From Clavaria fumosa (lineage: Eukaryota > Basidiomycota > Agaricomycetes > Agaricales > Clavariaceae), in contig OX637801.1 of NCBI GenBank assembly GCA_951802425.1, forward strand, positions 1,550,001 through 1,614,000: a stretch of DNA of 64,000 nucleotides. Direction: 5' to 3'. This document shows positions 35,992 to 46,335 of the stretch, piece after piece. The position numbers were made by a program, and so were the translations under genes. The notes below the pieces were generated by a model that was given only the letters and a program-made list of their open reading frames with translations, had not been told where the DNA came from and made no database searches. The number at the start of each line of letters is the position of its first letter. Position 1 is the first letter of the stretch.

Positions 35992-38000
35992 ATGCCATTC
36001 CTGCCCCATTTGCGTCTCTTCGTGAGGCCATCCATAGCCGTTGTTCTTTCCGGGCCTCACATACAGATTATCGATCCGATGTCAGCCCGTCTCTCTCTCT
36101 CTGTGTGGTCGACGCGCTGACGTTCACCACCTCGCTGATGTCTTTGGGTTTCGAGCAGCACCGGCGCCGTCCTACATTCGACGACCAGGTCTAACGACGG
36201 CCATGGCGACGGCCACGACGCGAGAAGGGACAGCGTCGTGCGATCGGGCCCCGTGCGCGCCGCAGCGCTTGACTCCTCGAACGCGTGCCTCGCGACGGTC
36301 AGCGACGACAAGAAGCTCAGAGTCTGGGAGGTGGCCGGGCTCAAATTGCTGAGCGAAAGGTCGGGCGCGCCATATTCTCTTCTTCTCGCTGTGCTTCCCT
36401 CCTTTTGACCTCGCGAAAAAAATTGTGCTAAAGGGAGCTGCCAAAGAGCGCTACTGACGTCAAGTTCACCGCGGACGGGAAGACCATACTGGTCTCGGAC
36501 AAGTTTGGGGACGTCTTCAGGTGAATTTTGCATGGTTCACGCACTCTTAACGTCCTATTTACCCCTGTTTCGATAGGTATCCCCTCCACCCGGACACATC
36601 TCCAACCAAAGATACGAAAAAGGACCCTCTGGCGTCACACGAAAATCCATGGGGAACCCTTGTCCTTGGGCATGTGTCTTTCCTGACAGCATTTCTTCTC
36701 ACCCACGGCGAAAAGTACATCATCACCGCCGACCGAGATGAGCATATTCGCGTCAGTTGGTATCCCCAAGGATATAACATCGAGACGTTTTGTCTCGGCC
36801 ACAAGAAGTGAGATTATTTTTCATAGAACAGCATTTGATTGACATGGAACTCTTAAGGTTTGTGTCTGCTATCTATATTCCCGACTTCGCACACGACACA
36901 CTAATCTCGGGTGGTGGCGATCCCATGATTAAGATGTGGGACTGGAAAAATGGAATTTTGAAACATGAAGTGCACATACTAGGAGCAGTAGAACCGTTTA
37001 TCAAGGTCAGACGTTCACGCCAGCATCGGAGACGCCCTCTTGACGACAAAGATGCTGGGGACGGCGACGGTGAAGAAGACAAAGGGGAGAAAGACGCTCG
37101 CGACGATGACAGTATGCAAGACGTCGTTCTGGAGCATGCGCAGGGCAAGTGCGAGGCCGACGGAGGGGGCGAGTCGAGCCGCGCGAGCGACGAGGCTGCG
37201 TTGGTTCTTCGCCGGATTGCCTCCTTGCAAGTGGGTTCGGACCAACGCATTCTCTTTAGCGCTGTCGGGTCAGAAGCATTCTCCCAGCGTCTATGCCGTA
37301 CCCTTCAGCATCCATTCTGAACAGAAAATTTATCCGCAGAGCGACTGCACTGTTCAGCGTTTCCTTCCTCGGCTCGAACACCGAGGTCATTCCCTTCGAC
37401 TTTGGCATGCCCGTGATAGATTTCGAAATCGGTGCCGACTCGAGCGTGTGGGTGCTGATAGACGCCCAATGGCAGAGCACAGCGGCACATGGATCCGGAC
37501 CTCCCTCGATGGTCAAAGTAGTCACTTGGACTGGCGTGAAGGTGCGTTCACCTTGGAATTTGTTCGGCCGAATCAAATGGGGATCGACCATTCGTTACCT
37601 CCAGTTTGTCGAAATGGCCTCAAATGACGTGCTCCTCACGTCACTGAACTCAGCTTGCGTGCTGCCAGGTGAGTGTGTGTAACATGTGGTGTGGCACTAC
37701 CAGCATTTGGAACCCCTCGTGTTCACCGTTCCGTCAGCGAGCGCAAGCGAGATCGCAGACCTCGACCTGTACGGTTCCCTTGTTTCTCTTCCAAAGCTTG
37801 CGATGCCGAACGATGCCAGCGATCGAGTGCAGAAGCGAGAACGGAGCGAAGAGTTGAGCAAGCGAGCGTTGGGACGGCTGAGAAACAAAGAGAAGCTGGC
37901 TCTGTTCGGGTCGACAGGGCATACGGACGAAGGTGCTGTTCAAAGTGAAGGTAAGCGGGGAAAGCAGAAACATGACAGTGCACCCGACTCCGGACCCTGA
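35992..38000 (+). CDS. TRM82: tRNA (guanine-N7) methyltransferase non-catalytic WD40 subunit
   Basis: The WD40 partner of Trm8 that forms m7G46 in tRNA (WDR4 in animals). Start MPFLPHLRLFVRPSIAVVLS at 35,992; splicing joins IIDP to ITGAVLHSTTRS. WD blades visible: VRAAALDSSNACLATVSDDK with KLRVWEV; ATDVKFTADGKTILVSDKFG; LTHGEKYIITADRDEHIRVS with GHKK; YIPDFAHDTLISGGGDPMIK. The SADRDE/DEHIRVS blade and the GHKKFVS junction are close to yeast and human homologues. An acidic, Lys-rich insertion (DDKDAGDGDGEEDKGEKDAR) interrupts the propeller. The C-terminus LYGSLVSLPKL...LGRLRNKEKL fits the family; the last intron (37,671 to about 37,738) is placed so that the frame continues to 38,000. Confidence 0.88.
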
Positions 38001-38416
38001 CTGTCTGTGTGACTGCATTGGAGTCTAAGAATCCTGGCAAAAACACGCGGCTAAATGGTTGATACTGCAGAGCACCGCTTTCTTGGAGCTGTTGAGGAGG
38101 GGGAGTCATGTGCTGGTGGCGCCGCCGTCGGCATGGTGTGCATTCTGGTATTGCGATGCCGGCGGTGTGGACACAGGCGCCCAATTGAGACGGTCCCAGC
38201 TCCTCACCGATGTCTCGACCCCACGAATGTCACATGCTGTAATACGATGGGGATAGCCAGTCTGACGTTCTCCAGCAAGATGACAGTGCACGAATGAGTA
38301 CCCGATTTATTGAAAGGTACAAAAAGGACCTCCGACGTCGTCGTTGGACGCCATAACCGCCCACCACCAATCCGCAGCTCTTTTACCCTGTTCTCCTCCT
38401 CACCCAATTACATAAC
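38001..38416. other. Intergenic between TRM82 and a small membrane protein gene
   Basis: No supported gene. Short frames on both strands lack any family feature. Confidence 0.3.
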
Positions 38417-39003
38417 ATGCCACGTGCGCTTGCCGCGTCTTTGCTTGCCGCTTCCATCTATGTCCGATCAGTCTCCGCTTCATGTTACACATACTACGAT
38501 AAGTGAGTACAGTGCGGTAGTACAATCCCTGCAAATTTGACCGATGGCTGACGTGCTCTTCAAAGATACGGACGCCCACAATGCTCAAAGTTGAGCATCG
38601 GCGTGGTGTGGGGGATCATCCTGGGCGTAAGTCAGTATAGTTCAAACACTTTCTCTTCGCTAGACACCATTGAACTAACCCGAAATGACCAGTCGCCTTC
38701 GTGATGTTGCTATTCTGTTGCTGCCGGACTTCGAGGCCAACCTATTCTGTGCCGAGCTCTGTCACCGTGCCGTATCGCAGCGGCTGTGGCAGCAGTGCTA
38801 TGTCGCCTTCACCTCCGCCTCTCACACAAGCATCGCTGCAGGTAGCATCGAACCCGCCGGCATATAGCTCGCGGTTCAACCTGGCGGATGGGCCTCCATC
38901 TCCGCTGATCCCACCTCCAGTGTACTCTAAGCGGCCTAATCGGACCTCGGATGCCATGTATACCATCCTCCCACTTGCCTACGGGTACCCTATGAGACTA
39001 TAG
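38417..39003 (+). CDS. Small single-pass membrane protein with a secreted Cys-bearing N-terminus
   Basis: Three exons (38417 to about 38503, one around 38568-38628, then 38694-39003). The signal peptide is MPRALAASLLAASIYVRSVSA, followed by a short ectodomain SCYTYYDKYGRPQCSKLS, a transmembrane helix IGVVWGIILVAFVMLLFCCC, and a roughly 85-residue Ser/Pro-rich cytosolic tail with PPAYSSRF and PPPVYSKR. The second intron only keeps frame if a GC-AG donor (G|GCGTAAGT) is used; with the nearby GT the frame would stop. PPAY resembles a PPxY WW-ligand, so a role in ubiquitin-ligase docking or sorting is conceivable. I do not recognise a named family, though small Y-Y-D-x-x-G-R-x-x-C membrane proteins are common in agaricomycetes. 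Confidence 0.55.
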
Positions 39004-39277
39004 CACGGACCAACTGGAATCCAGTACTGTATCCTCGCTCTGAGTTTTTTATACTGTATTTTTTGGATATTTTCCCCTCGTCTTATCGAAAGTCCGCCGC
39101 AATCAACTGCTGCGGGCTGCGGAGTGCCACTGCTGTGACCACGTGCTTCAAGTCAAACCTGAACAAATAGTAATACCCGCGTGATTCGCTGATGCCAATT
39201 CTGCTTCACCACACCGTTTGATTGACCACCAGCTGTCTTTTATGCTCCCCTTCACTTACTCTCTCTAAGCTTCTCGA

Positions 39278-39988
39278 ATGTACCTCTGTATCCTTCTTGC
39301 AACACTTCTCCAACTTTCTGCCGTTACCCTCGCTCAGTTCGAAGGCAACACTCCTACCATGTCGTCCATTAACCCTATCACCATCTCGACATGGGCCAGC
39401 ACTCATCCGTACTCGTTGAAGACGAACATTCCCATGCATGTTCACCCTACTATGGGTCCAATCATGACGTACGTGCTGTTTTTTCTCCACCGGAGTTTTG
39501 GTATCTGACCCTGTTCTTCAGAAGTGACATGTCGTCAAGCGATATGACATCTGCTCCTGCTGGAGTCGCCTCTGCCCAAGCTAGCCCTTCCAAATCCGTC
39601 GACCATGCGACAAACCGACCTGCATTTGTCGCAGTCACCGTCATTTCCTCCCTCGCAGCGCTGGGCGCACTCGTTGCCGTGAGTGTCGGAGTTTGTGCAG
39701 TTCAAATGCCTTTTTATCAACTCGTCCGTTTCCCCCCACCCCCCCACTAGATAATCCTCGTCCTTTTGAGGCGCCGCGCACGCAGAGCGGCGCTGAAGAG
39801 ACGCCAGCACCCAACCTGGACGCACAGAATGAGCCAATGGGCACCAGCCCAGCCTTCCAACGGGCTTGGTGTGTCCCAGCCAGCTGAAACGTATGTCCTT
39901 ATCTCGTGCACTTTCGGTTCGGCCAGCCTCACCTTTTGCGTGTGGCAACAGCCCTGCTTCAGCACCAAAACACGATCCCTCCCCCTGA
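39278..39988 (+). CDS. Small single-pass membrane protein, secreted His/Met-bearing N-terminus
   Basis: Four exons joined by GT-AG introns: 39,278-39,468, then from about 39,522 to 39,679, then from 39,751, then a short last exon ending TPASAPKHDPSP at 39,988. The signal peptide is MYLCILLATLLQLSAVTLA. The ectodomain (about 90 residues) is Thr/Ser/Pro-rich and holds PMHVHPTMGPIM and SDMSSSDMTSAPAG, followed by the transmembrane helix AFVAVTVISSLAALGALVAI. A basic stop-transfer LVLLRRRARRAALKRRQHP leads a short cytosolic tail. The His/Met cluster could bind copper, a guess. It lies in tandem with the preceding small membrane protein and has the same topology, but they are not clearly homologous. 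Confidence 0.5.
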
Positions 39989-40507
39989 AACGCTTACTCC
40001 CGTCTGTTTTCGTTCGCGCCCCCCCACTTCCCCTCAACACGCTGGCATACATCTTTTGTTTGCCAAGATTTGTTTATGTATTTCGATTTTTTCTTGATTA
40101 TGTGTCACCCCCTGGCGAGAGCAAGAAACGAGATCATTCATTGACGAGTTTTTTAAAACAAGGAGAAAAGGGTTGTAATATAACGCCTGCCAGACTACAC
40201 AATGTTTATCCGCTTTACTATGCCCATTCCCTGTACGAGCGGAAAACCCTTTCCCCTTTACTCCCATCAACAATGCAACCTAGGAATGGGTAACCCTTGT
40301 CAACGACTTTGATCACCGCCTGATTTGTTTTTTTGTGGTAGCGACTCGGAGCTAGCCTAAGCGAGAGCGTCAGCGCTCACGAAAAGGCACCAGCGCCCAT
40401 CATTCATTGTACCTCACCACGAGCGTATGCTCGGACATCATGGCAGTAATGCATTCCAATCTATAAAGACCGGGTGCTCCTGCCTGCATCAGGAAAACAT
40501 GAAATCA
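39989..40507. other. Intergenic, left margin of the mobile-element island
   Basis: No gene. AT-rich 3' flank of the small membrane protein gene. Confidence 0.35.
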
Positions 40508-40742
40508 TCTTGACTTGTCTTGACTACACAGTCAAGAAGAATCAAGGCATGTTTGAGTCAAGAAACCTTGTCTTGAATAAAGGCAATTCATTTTCTTGAC
40601 TCTCCTTAATTTTTTCCTGACTGTACTTATCCTTTCTTGATTGTCCTAACTTTTTCATGACTTTTGAGTCAATTGTGCTTTCTTGATTGAGGATCCTGCT
40701 CTTGACTGTCTCTTGGCTGCCCCTTGACAGTCCCTTGACTGA
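40508..40742. repeat. Cluster of twelve CTTGA/TCAAG motifs
   Basis: Within 235 bp the plus strand shows nine CTTGA and three TCAAG, mostly as TCTTGACT or TCTTGATT. A random sequence would give about 0.5. The orientation switches from mixed on the left to CTTGA only on the right. Dense short subterminal repeats of this kind are common near the ends of DNA transposons. It lies 43 bp from the LTR of element A. Confidence 0.55.
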
Positions 40743-40784
40743 GAGCAAAATAAAAACCAAAATGAATGCATTTAGAACTACTAC

Positions 40785-41343
40785 TGTCAGTCCGAGTCCC
40801 TCACAGAAGCGAGAAGGGGAAAGAAGCTCGATTTCAATGTAGGGAACTACACACATTACAAAGGTACTATATATACTGGGGAAAGGGGGCTGTGTAGGGG
40901 ATGAGTCATAAAAGGGGAATGAGGCTACATGCACTGAGTTGTGCGGAATAGGGGAGGCAGTATAGGGAAAAGGGGATACCAAATACAGAAGGTAGCGGCA
41001 AGGGGCGGATGAGGAGAAAATGACAAGAGAAATGCTTAGCATGGGCTTGGCTGGCCATGGAGGGGCCTGGATTAGTCCCGATTAGGGTAGATTACTTGAT
41101 GGGAGCTGTCAGAGGGATTATTGCTGATCTGCCTCCATCACGAATTGCAAAGCGTGGGAAAAGGTCGAGGAACGTGGGCGTGGGCACGTGGCGGCGCTTA
41201 TCGGGAGCACATAGGCGCTGGAGCATGGTCGCGGGCGACTCCAAAGGTCGCGGAGGGTCACATGGTCCCATACTTGGCCCTCGTAACTAGTCCCTAGTGC
41301 ATTGTGGATTCAGTGACGGCGGCTTACGTAATGGATCCTGACA
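40785..41343 (-). repeat. 3' LTR of element A (559 bp)
   Basis: On minus it runs TGTCAGGATCC...CGGACTGACA, with the inverted ends TGTCAG/CTGACA. It contains a TATATATAG core near 40,870 and a GTCACATG E-box-like site. It shares the terminal inverted hexamer with elements B and C but is otherwise of a different subfamily. Confidence 0.75.
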
Positions 41344-41354
41344 TGGCCCCCTCC

Positions 41355-44300
41355 TCAAGGCTGGGCATCTCGACTGGCCAATCGCGCCTTGTCCGGGTGC
41401 TTGAGGAAGAAGTCGCGGAGAAGAATTGCGGTGTTGGTAAGGTTTTGGCGGGGTTCCCAGGTGTTTTCTTCGATGGGGTAGCCTAGCCACTTTACCAGGT
41501 ATTTTACTCCTCGTCCTACCTTCTTCACATCCAGGATCTCTTCGACCTCATACTCTAAATGGTCGTCATCAATGGTTGGAGGAGGCGGAGGAGGTCGGGC
41601 TTGGGAGGTGAAAGAAGGGGGAATGAATGGGGTTAGGAGCTCGTTGAATACATCGTGAATGCACCAAGCAGGAGGTAGCTTGAGGCGATACCCTGCTGGT
41701 CCTACTTTCTCGACGATGGCAAAAGGCCCAGCCTGTTTGTTGTCAAGTTTCTTATTTGGGCGGTCCATTTTCAAGTTTCGTGTGTCGAGCCAAACTAAGT
41801 CTCCCTTCCCATACTCGCGGCTGGGTCGTTTTCCACTGTTGTAGCTTTTCTTCATTGCCAGCATGGCTTTCTCCATGGCCTCTTTGGCAGCACGTCGCGA
41901 CTCTTCCAGTTTCGCCATCCACTCATCAGCAGCTGGGTTCACCTCTGTCCGCGGGTGTATACCTCCATTCCAGGGATGTTGACCATAGTCCAGGAAGAAG
42001 GGCGTGTAGCTGGTCGCGGAGTGTTCCCGGTTATTCAACGCAAATTCCGCTGTGCTCAACCACTCTGCCCAATCGTCCTGGAGATGGTCAACGTATCCCC
42101 GCAGGTAGGTCTCGATCTCCTGATTCACCTGTTCTGTTTGTCCATCAGTTTGGGGATGGAAGGCGGTGCTCGGGTTAGCCTTTATCCCAATCATCCGGTA
42201 GAATTCCTTCATGAATCGAGAGATGAACTGCGGGCCACAATCGCTGACGACCTTCTGGGGGATTCCGTGGTTCCGGAATACTTGGTCGCAGAGGATCCTT
42301 GCTGCTCCCAGGCTTGTCAAGTCGAAACCGATTGCTTCGATGAGTGTGTGCTTGGTGAATTTGTCGACGATCACAAGGATAGAGTCAAACCCGCGGGATT
42401 GCGGTAATGGTCCTACTATGTCCCAGCTGATCGCCCACCACGGGCTGTTTGGGACTGGGTGCAGGTGTAGAGGCGCGGCGCGTTTGGTTCGATCGGGCTT
42501 GGTTCTCTGGCAACCTTCGCACCTGGACACGTACTTCTCCACATCCTTCACCATCTCGGGCCACCAGTAGGCCTTGACCATCGCGGCCTTCATTTTCTTT
42601 ATTCCGGGGTGTCCTGCAATGGGAAGATCGTGTTCGTAGTTGAGCACCACCTCGCGGACGGTTGCGGGTATCCACACAGTGTTGTTTCTCCACCAAAGCC
42701 CAAGGCAGTCTTGTGTCCAGCTGTCATCAATCTCTGTGGGCTTTGTGACGTGTTCTGCGCTCTTTTTCTGGAGGAGCGTCTCCATTTCTGAGGTAAAGCT
42801 GGTGCGTATGTCCATGTCGGTGGGGAGCATCTGGACGGGGGCATCTTCCTTGGCAGTGTCTCCATAGTCTGGTCTTCGCGAGAGGGTATTGGCTTTGGTG
42901 TTGCTTTTGCCAGTTCGATACTTGATCTCGAAGTCAAAACTTTGGAGTTCTCCATACCAGCATATCTGTCGTGGCTTCAATTTTTGGGGCTTTCTGAAGT
43001 ACTGCAGGTTGGCGTGGTCCGTCCAAACCTCGAAGGTCTCATCCACTCCCACAAGGTACGCTCTCCACTCTCTTAAAGCCCTGATGACCGCGAGGAGCTC
43101 TTTATCATAGACATCATAATTTTTCTTGGCGGCTGTGAGGGCCTCGGAGATGTAGTTGACCGGTCTCCAGGTTCCATCAGGCTGCTGTTGTAAAAGAACA
43201 CCACCCGTCGCGAGGTTACTCGCGTCCGTTTCTACCTTCCACTTGCCCGTGTCCTGGGGTAGGGCGAGGACCAGGGCTGAGACGAGCGCTCCTTTCACAT
43301 CCAGGAAAACCGCGACCTGTTCGCTCTGCCAACACCAGGGGATGTTGCCGGTGAGCTTAAACAGGGGTTTGGCTCATGTGGACAGGTTGGGGATGAATCT
43401 CCGCAAGTGGTTGACCATTCCCAGGAAGCGTTGGAGTTCTTTGACGTTTCAGGGTACGGGCCAGTTTCGGATGGCTTCTGCCTTGGCCGGGTCATGCTCG
43501 AGGCGATTGTGCGAGAGCCTGAGCCCAAGGTAGAACACCTCAGCCTTCTCAAACTCACATTTACTTAGCCGGAGGCACAGCCCATTCTCGCGGAATCTCT
43601 GCAGGACTCGGTCCATCCAATAACGGTGGGTCGCAAGGTCATCCGCGAAGATGATGACGTCATCGATGTACGCAAGGACGTGTCCGCCGGCAATCTCCTC
43701 TCTCAGAATGTGGTTCATGAATCTCTGAAAGGTTGCGGGGGCATTCTGGAGTCCGAACCACATTACCATAGGTTCGAACAAACCTCGCGAAGTTAAGAAT
43801 GCACATCTCTCCTGGTGCCCTTCCCACAACCTCATAGATGGAAATCCCCCCTTCGCATCGATTTTGGAGAAGATCCTGGCTCCACGCAGCTTGTCTATGC
43901 AATCGCGGATGCATGGCAGTGGGAACTTATCTTTGATCAGAAATGAATTGAGGCGCGAATAGTCGATGATCGGTCGGAGTTTGTCCTTTTCTCGCTTGAA
44001 AAAGAACGGACTGGCATAGGGTGATTTGGAAGGTCTTATCCTCCCTGATGCGAGCTGTTCGTCAATCCACCTGTTCATCTCAATCGTCTCTTCTCTAGTC
44101 AGCGAGTATAGTTTGGAGGATAAGTGGCCCGGGTCCTCGCAGAACTCGATCTTGATGTCAAAATCGGGTCGCAGCTTGGGTAATTCATCCCACTTCGCTT
44201 CGCTGAAGACCGTTGGGTATAGCGACGGCCAGTTGGGCATGACTCCAGAGTCCGAAAAGCGGATTTCCATAGTTGTTTGTAGTGCATTATCCCATATACT

Positions 44301-46228
44301 GCCCTTCGGGTAGGCCCAAGGACTCGCGAGGCGCGGGTCGAAGTGGCAACTTTGGGGGCAGCATTTGAAGGAGACCTTCCCTAGTGGCCAATCGATCTCG
44401 GGGTTGTGTTTGGATAGCCAGTCGTGCCCCAGGATGATTTTGTGTGACTTGGCTGTTCTGAGCAGGAAGTGTATTCGCTCTTGGTGGTCCCCTATAGTCA
44501 ACAGAAGGTCGATGCCATAGTGAATAGGTCTGCTCTTGTTTGCCGATCCATCTACATTGTATACTTTAATCGGGTTCTGTAGCGGGACAGGCTCCAGTCC
44601 GAGTTCTCTGCACCAGGCTAGGTCCATGAAGCAATTGGTGCATCCTGAATCGATCAGGACCTTAACGCCTCCCCATTCGGCCGTAGTCAGGGTCTCGAAG
44701 TGCGCCAGCAGGGTTAATTCTCTTCTCTGCTTCTTTGGTCTCTCTTCCGCAACCTTTGCTGTTCTGTTGTCCTCAAGTTTGTTTGCGCTCCGAGCATGTC
44801 TCTGTTGCAAGATCGTGTATTTGGGTATACTTGCTACGGGTACAGGGGCAGGGGCGGAAACATTGCTTGTACTATTACAGAGATGTGAGCTCGGACTCAC
44901 TGTGTCTCTTCTCCAAAACCCTGCTCCTGGGTGGGAGCTGGTGGGAGCTGTTGTTGTTGTTGCTGGGCCTGCGGGGCACCAGCAGTCTGTCTCTCTCTCT
45001 CGTATATCACGAGCCTGTCGCGGAGCAGCTTGAGTTCGTTCTCGTATTCTTCCACTTCCATCAGGCCAGGGACCATCGCACGAACCTGTGGCCTCGGGAC
45101 ATAGGGTCGCGAGTCCGGGAGGTGGCAGTTTCGGGCAATGTGACCCACCTGGCCACAGCAGAAGCATCGACGTTCAGCCGCAGGAGCCCACGTCTGGTCC
45201 ACGATCATCCTGTCACCGGCACCAGTGGGACGGGGCATGATCTGAGGAGCAGGGGCGCATTGCTGCTGCTGCGGAATGGAGGGGAAGTGAGGCGCGGGTC
45301 GCGGTGGGTTCGGGTTCGGGTAGCGCGGAGGCGTAGGGAGTGGTCACGACTGCTGGAATTGGGTGGGGGCGGGGCGGCTGGCGTTTTGCTTGCGTATAAT
45401 GGCGTCGAGCCTCCTCTGTTGGGCGTCCAACGTTTCGACCAGTTGCTTCCACTGGGCATAGGTGACTGGCATGGGGTTGACGTTGTAGACCTGCGTGGTC
45501 AGCCTCCAGTTGAGGTTCGTCTCCAGCCAGTGGATTAACACGTCCGAGTCATCGACCGGGTCCAACTCTGCCTTGCGCATCAACATCTCGAATAGAGCGA
45601 AGAACTCCACGGCTTCTAGCGCTCCCTGCTTGAACTTGGCGATATCGTTTAGGGCAGTCGCCATGATGTTAGGGTCATCGAAGGCCCTACGCAGATCCAG
45701 GACGAAATCTTCCCAAGTCCCGGCTACTCCAGCATTTAGGATCTCATCACCTCGCATGTTCGCCCATTCTGCTGCGAATCCTTCTCCTGTAATCTTACTC
45801 AGCGCAAATAGAATCTTGTTCAGATCACTGGCATAGAGCCCCTGGTTTCCCAGGAACTGTAGTCGGAGGGACCTGAGGAAGGTCTGGAAGTTCTTCTTAT
45901 TTCCATCAAAAGATGGAATGGCTAGGTCCAGCCTCGGCATTGGGGCTGCGGGGACGGCGTCCGCCATTTCGGGTGCGGGCGAGGGCGGCGGTGAGGGTTC
46001 TGGCGGCGATGGACTCACGGGTTGGGGTCGCGGTTCTGGTTCTGGAGTCACAGGTGACTGTGGTGGTGGTGGTGGCGACAGTGCTTGCCGGGCTAGGCGC
46101 TCGTCTAAACTCGCAAAGTCTACTGGGGGTTCGGTATGAGCTGGTGGTGCTGGGGGGGATGGGGTTGATAGGACGGGGGATGAAAGCGAGGGGTCGGTAT
46201 TCGTGGATGATGAACTGTTCAACTCCAA
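41355..46228 (-). pseudogene. Gag-pol region of chromovirus A, interrupted
   Basis: Gag (46,228-45,344) holds the capsid-like FDGNKKNFQTFLRSLRLQFL and EDFVLDLRRAFDDP segments. After a stop the same frame gives the zinc knuckle CFCCGQVGHIARNC (about 45,165). A frame change near 44,900 leads to protease LIDSGCTNCFMD, reverse transcriptase with YIDDVIIF, RNase H TDASNLATGG, integrase with H-H-C-C and D-D-E residues (WDIVGPLP, SDCGPQF, QTDGQTEQVNQE), and a C-terminal chromodomain (YEVEEILDVKKV to NTWEPRQNL). Two stops lie between RT and RNase H (about 43,449 and 43,374); the second is a CGG-to-TGA type change relative to copy C. The element cannot make a full polyprotein. Confidence 0.85.
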
Positions 46229-46335
46229 GGAGGGTAAGTTCTGTCTGGATCTCCACGGAAATGTACGCGGGTTCGTTCGTCGACTCGTCGTTGTCGCTAT
46301 TTACGTAGTCCTCGAGGTTGTCGAGGTTAATGTCA

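Larger units (their letters stand above)
40785..46330 (-). mobile_element. Ty3/Gypsy chromovirus copy A, lacking its 5' LTR
   Basis: Read on minus: gag, zinc knuckle, protease, reverse transcriptase, RNase H, integrase, chromodomain, a purine tract (GAGGAGGGGG) and one 559-bp LTR. No second copy of the LTR is seen on the gag side, where a hAT element begins at about 46,336. The left border is the LTR end TGTCAG at 40,785 (plus strand). Confidence 0.85.
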
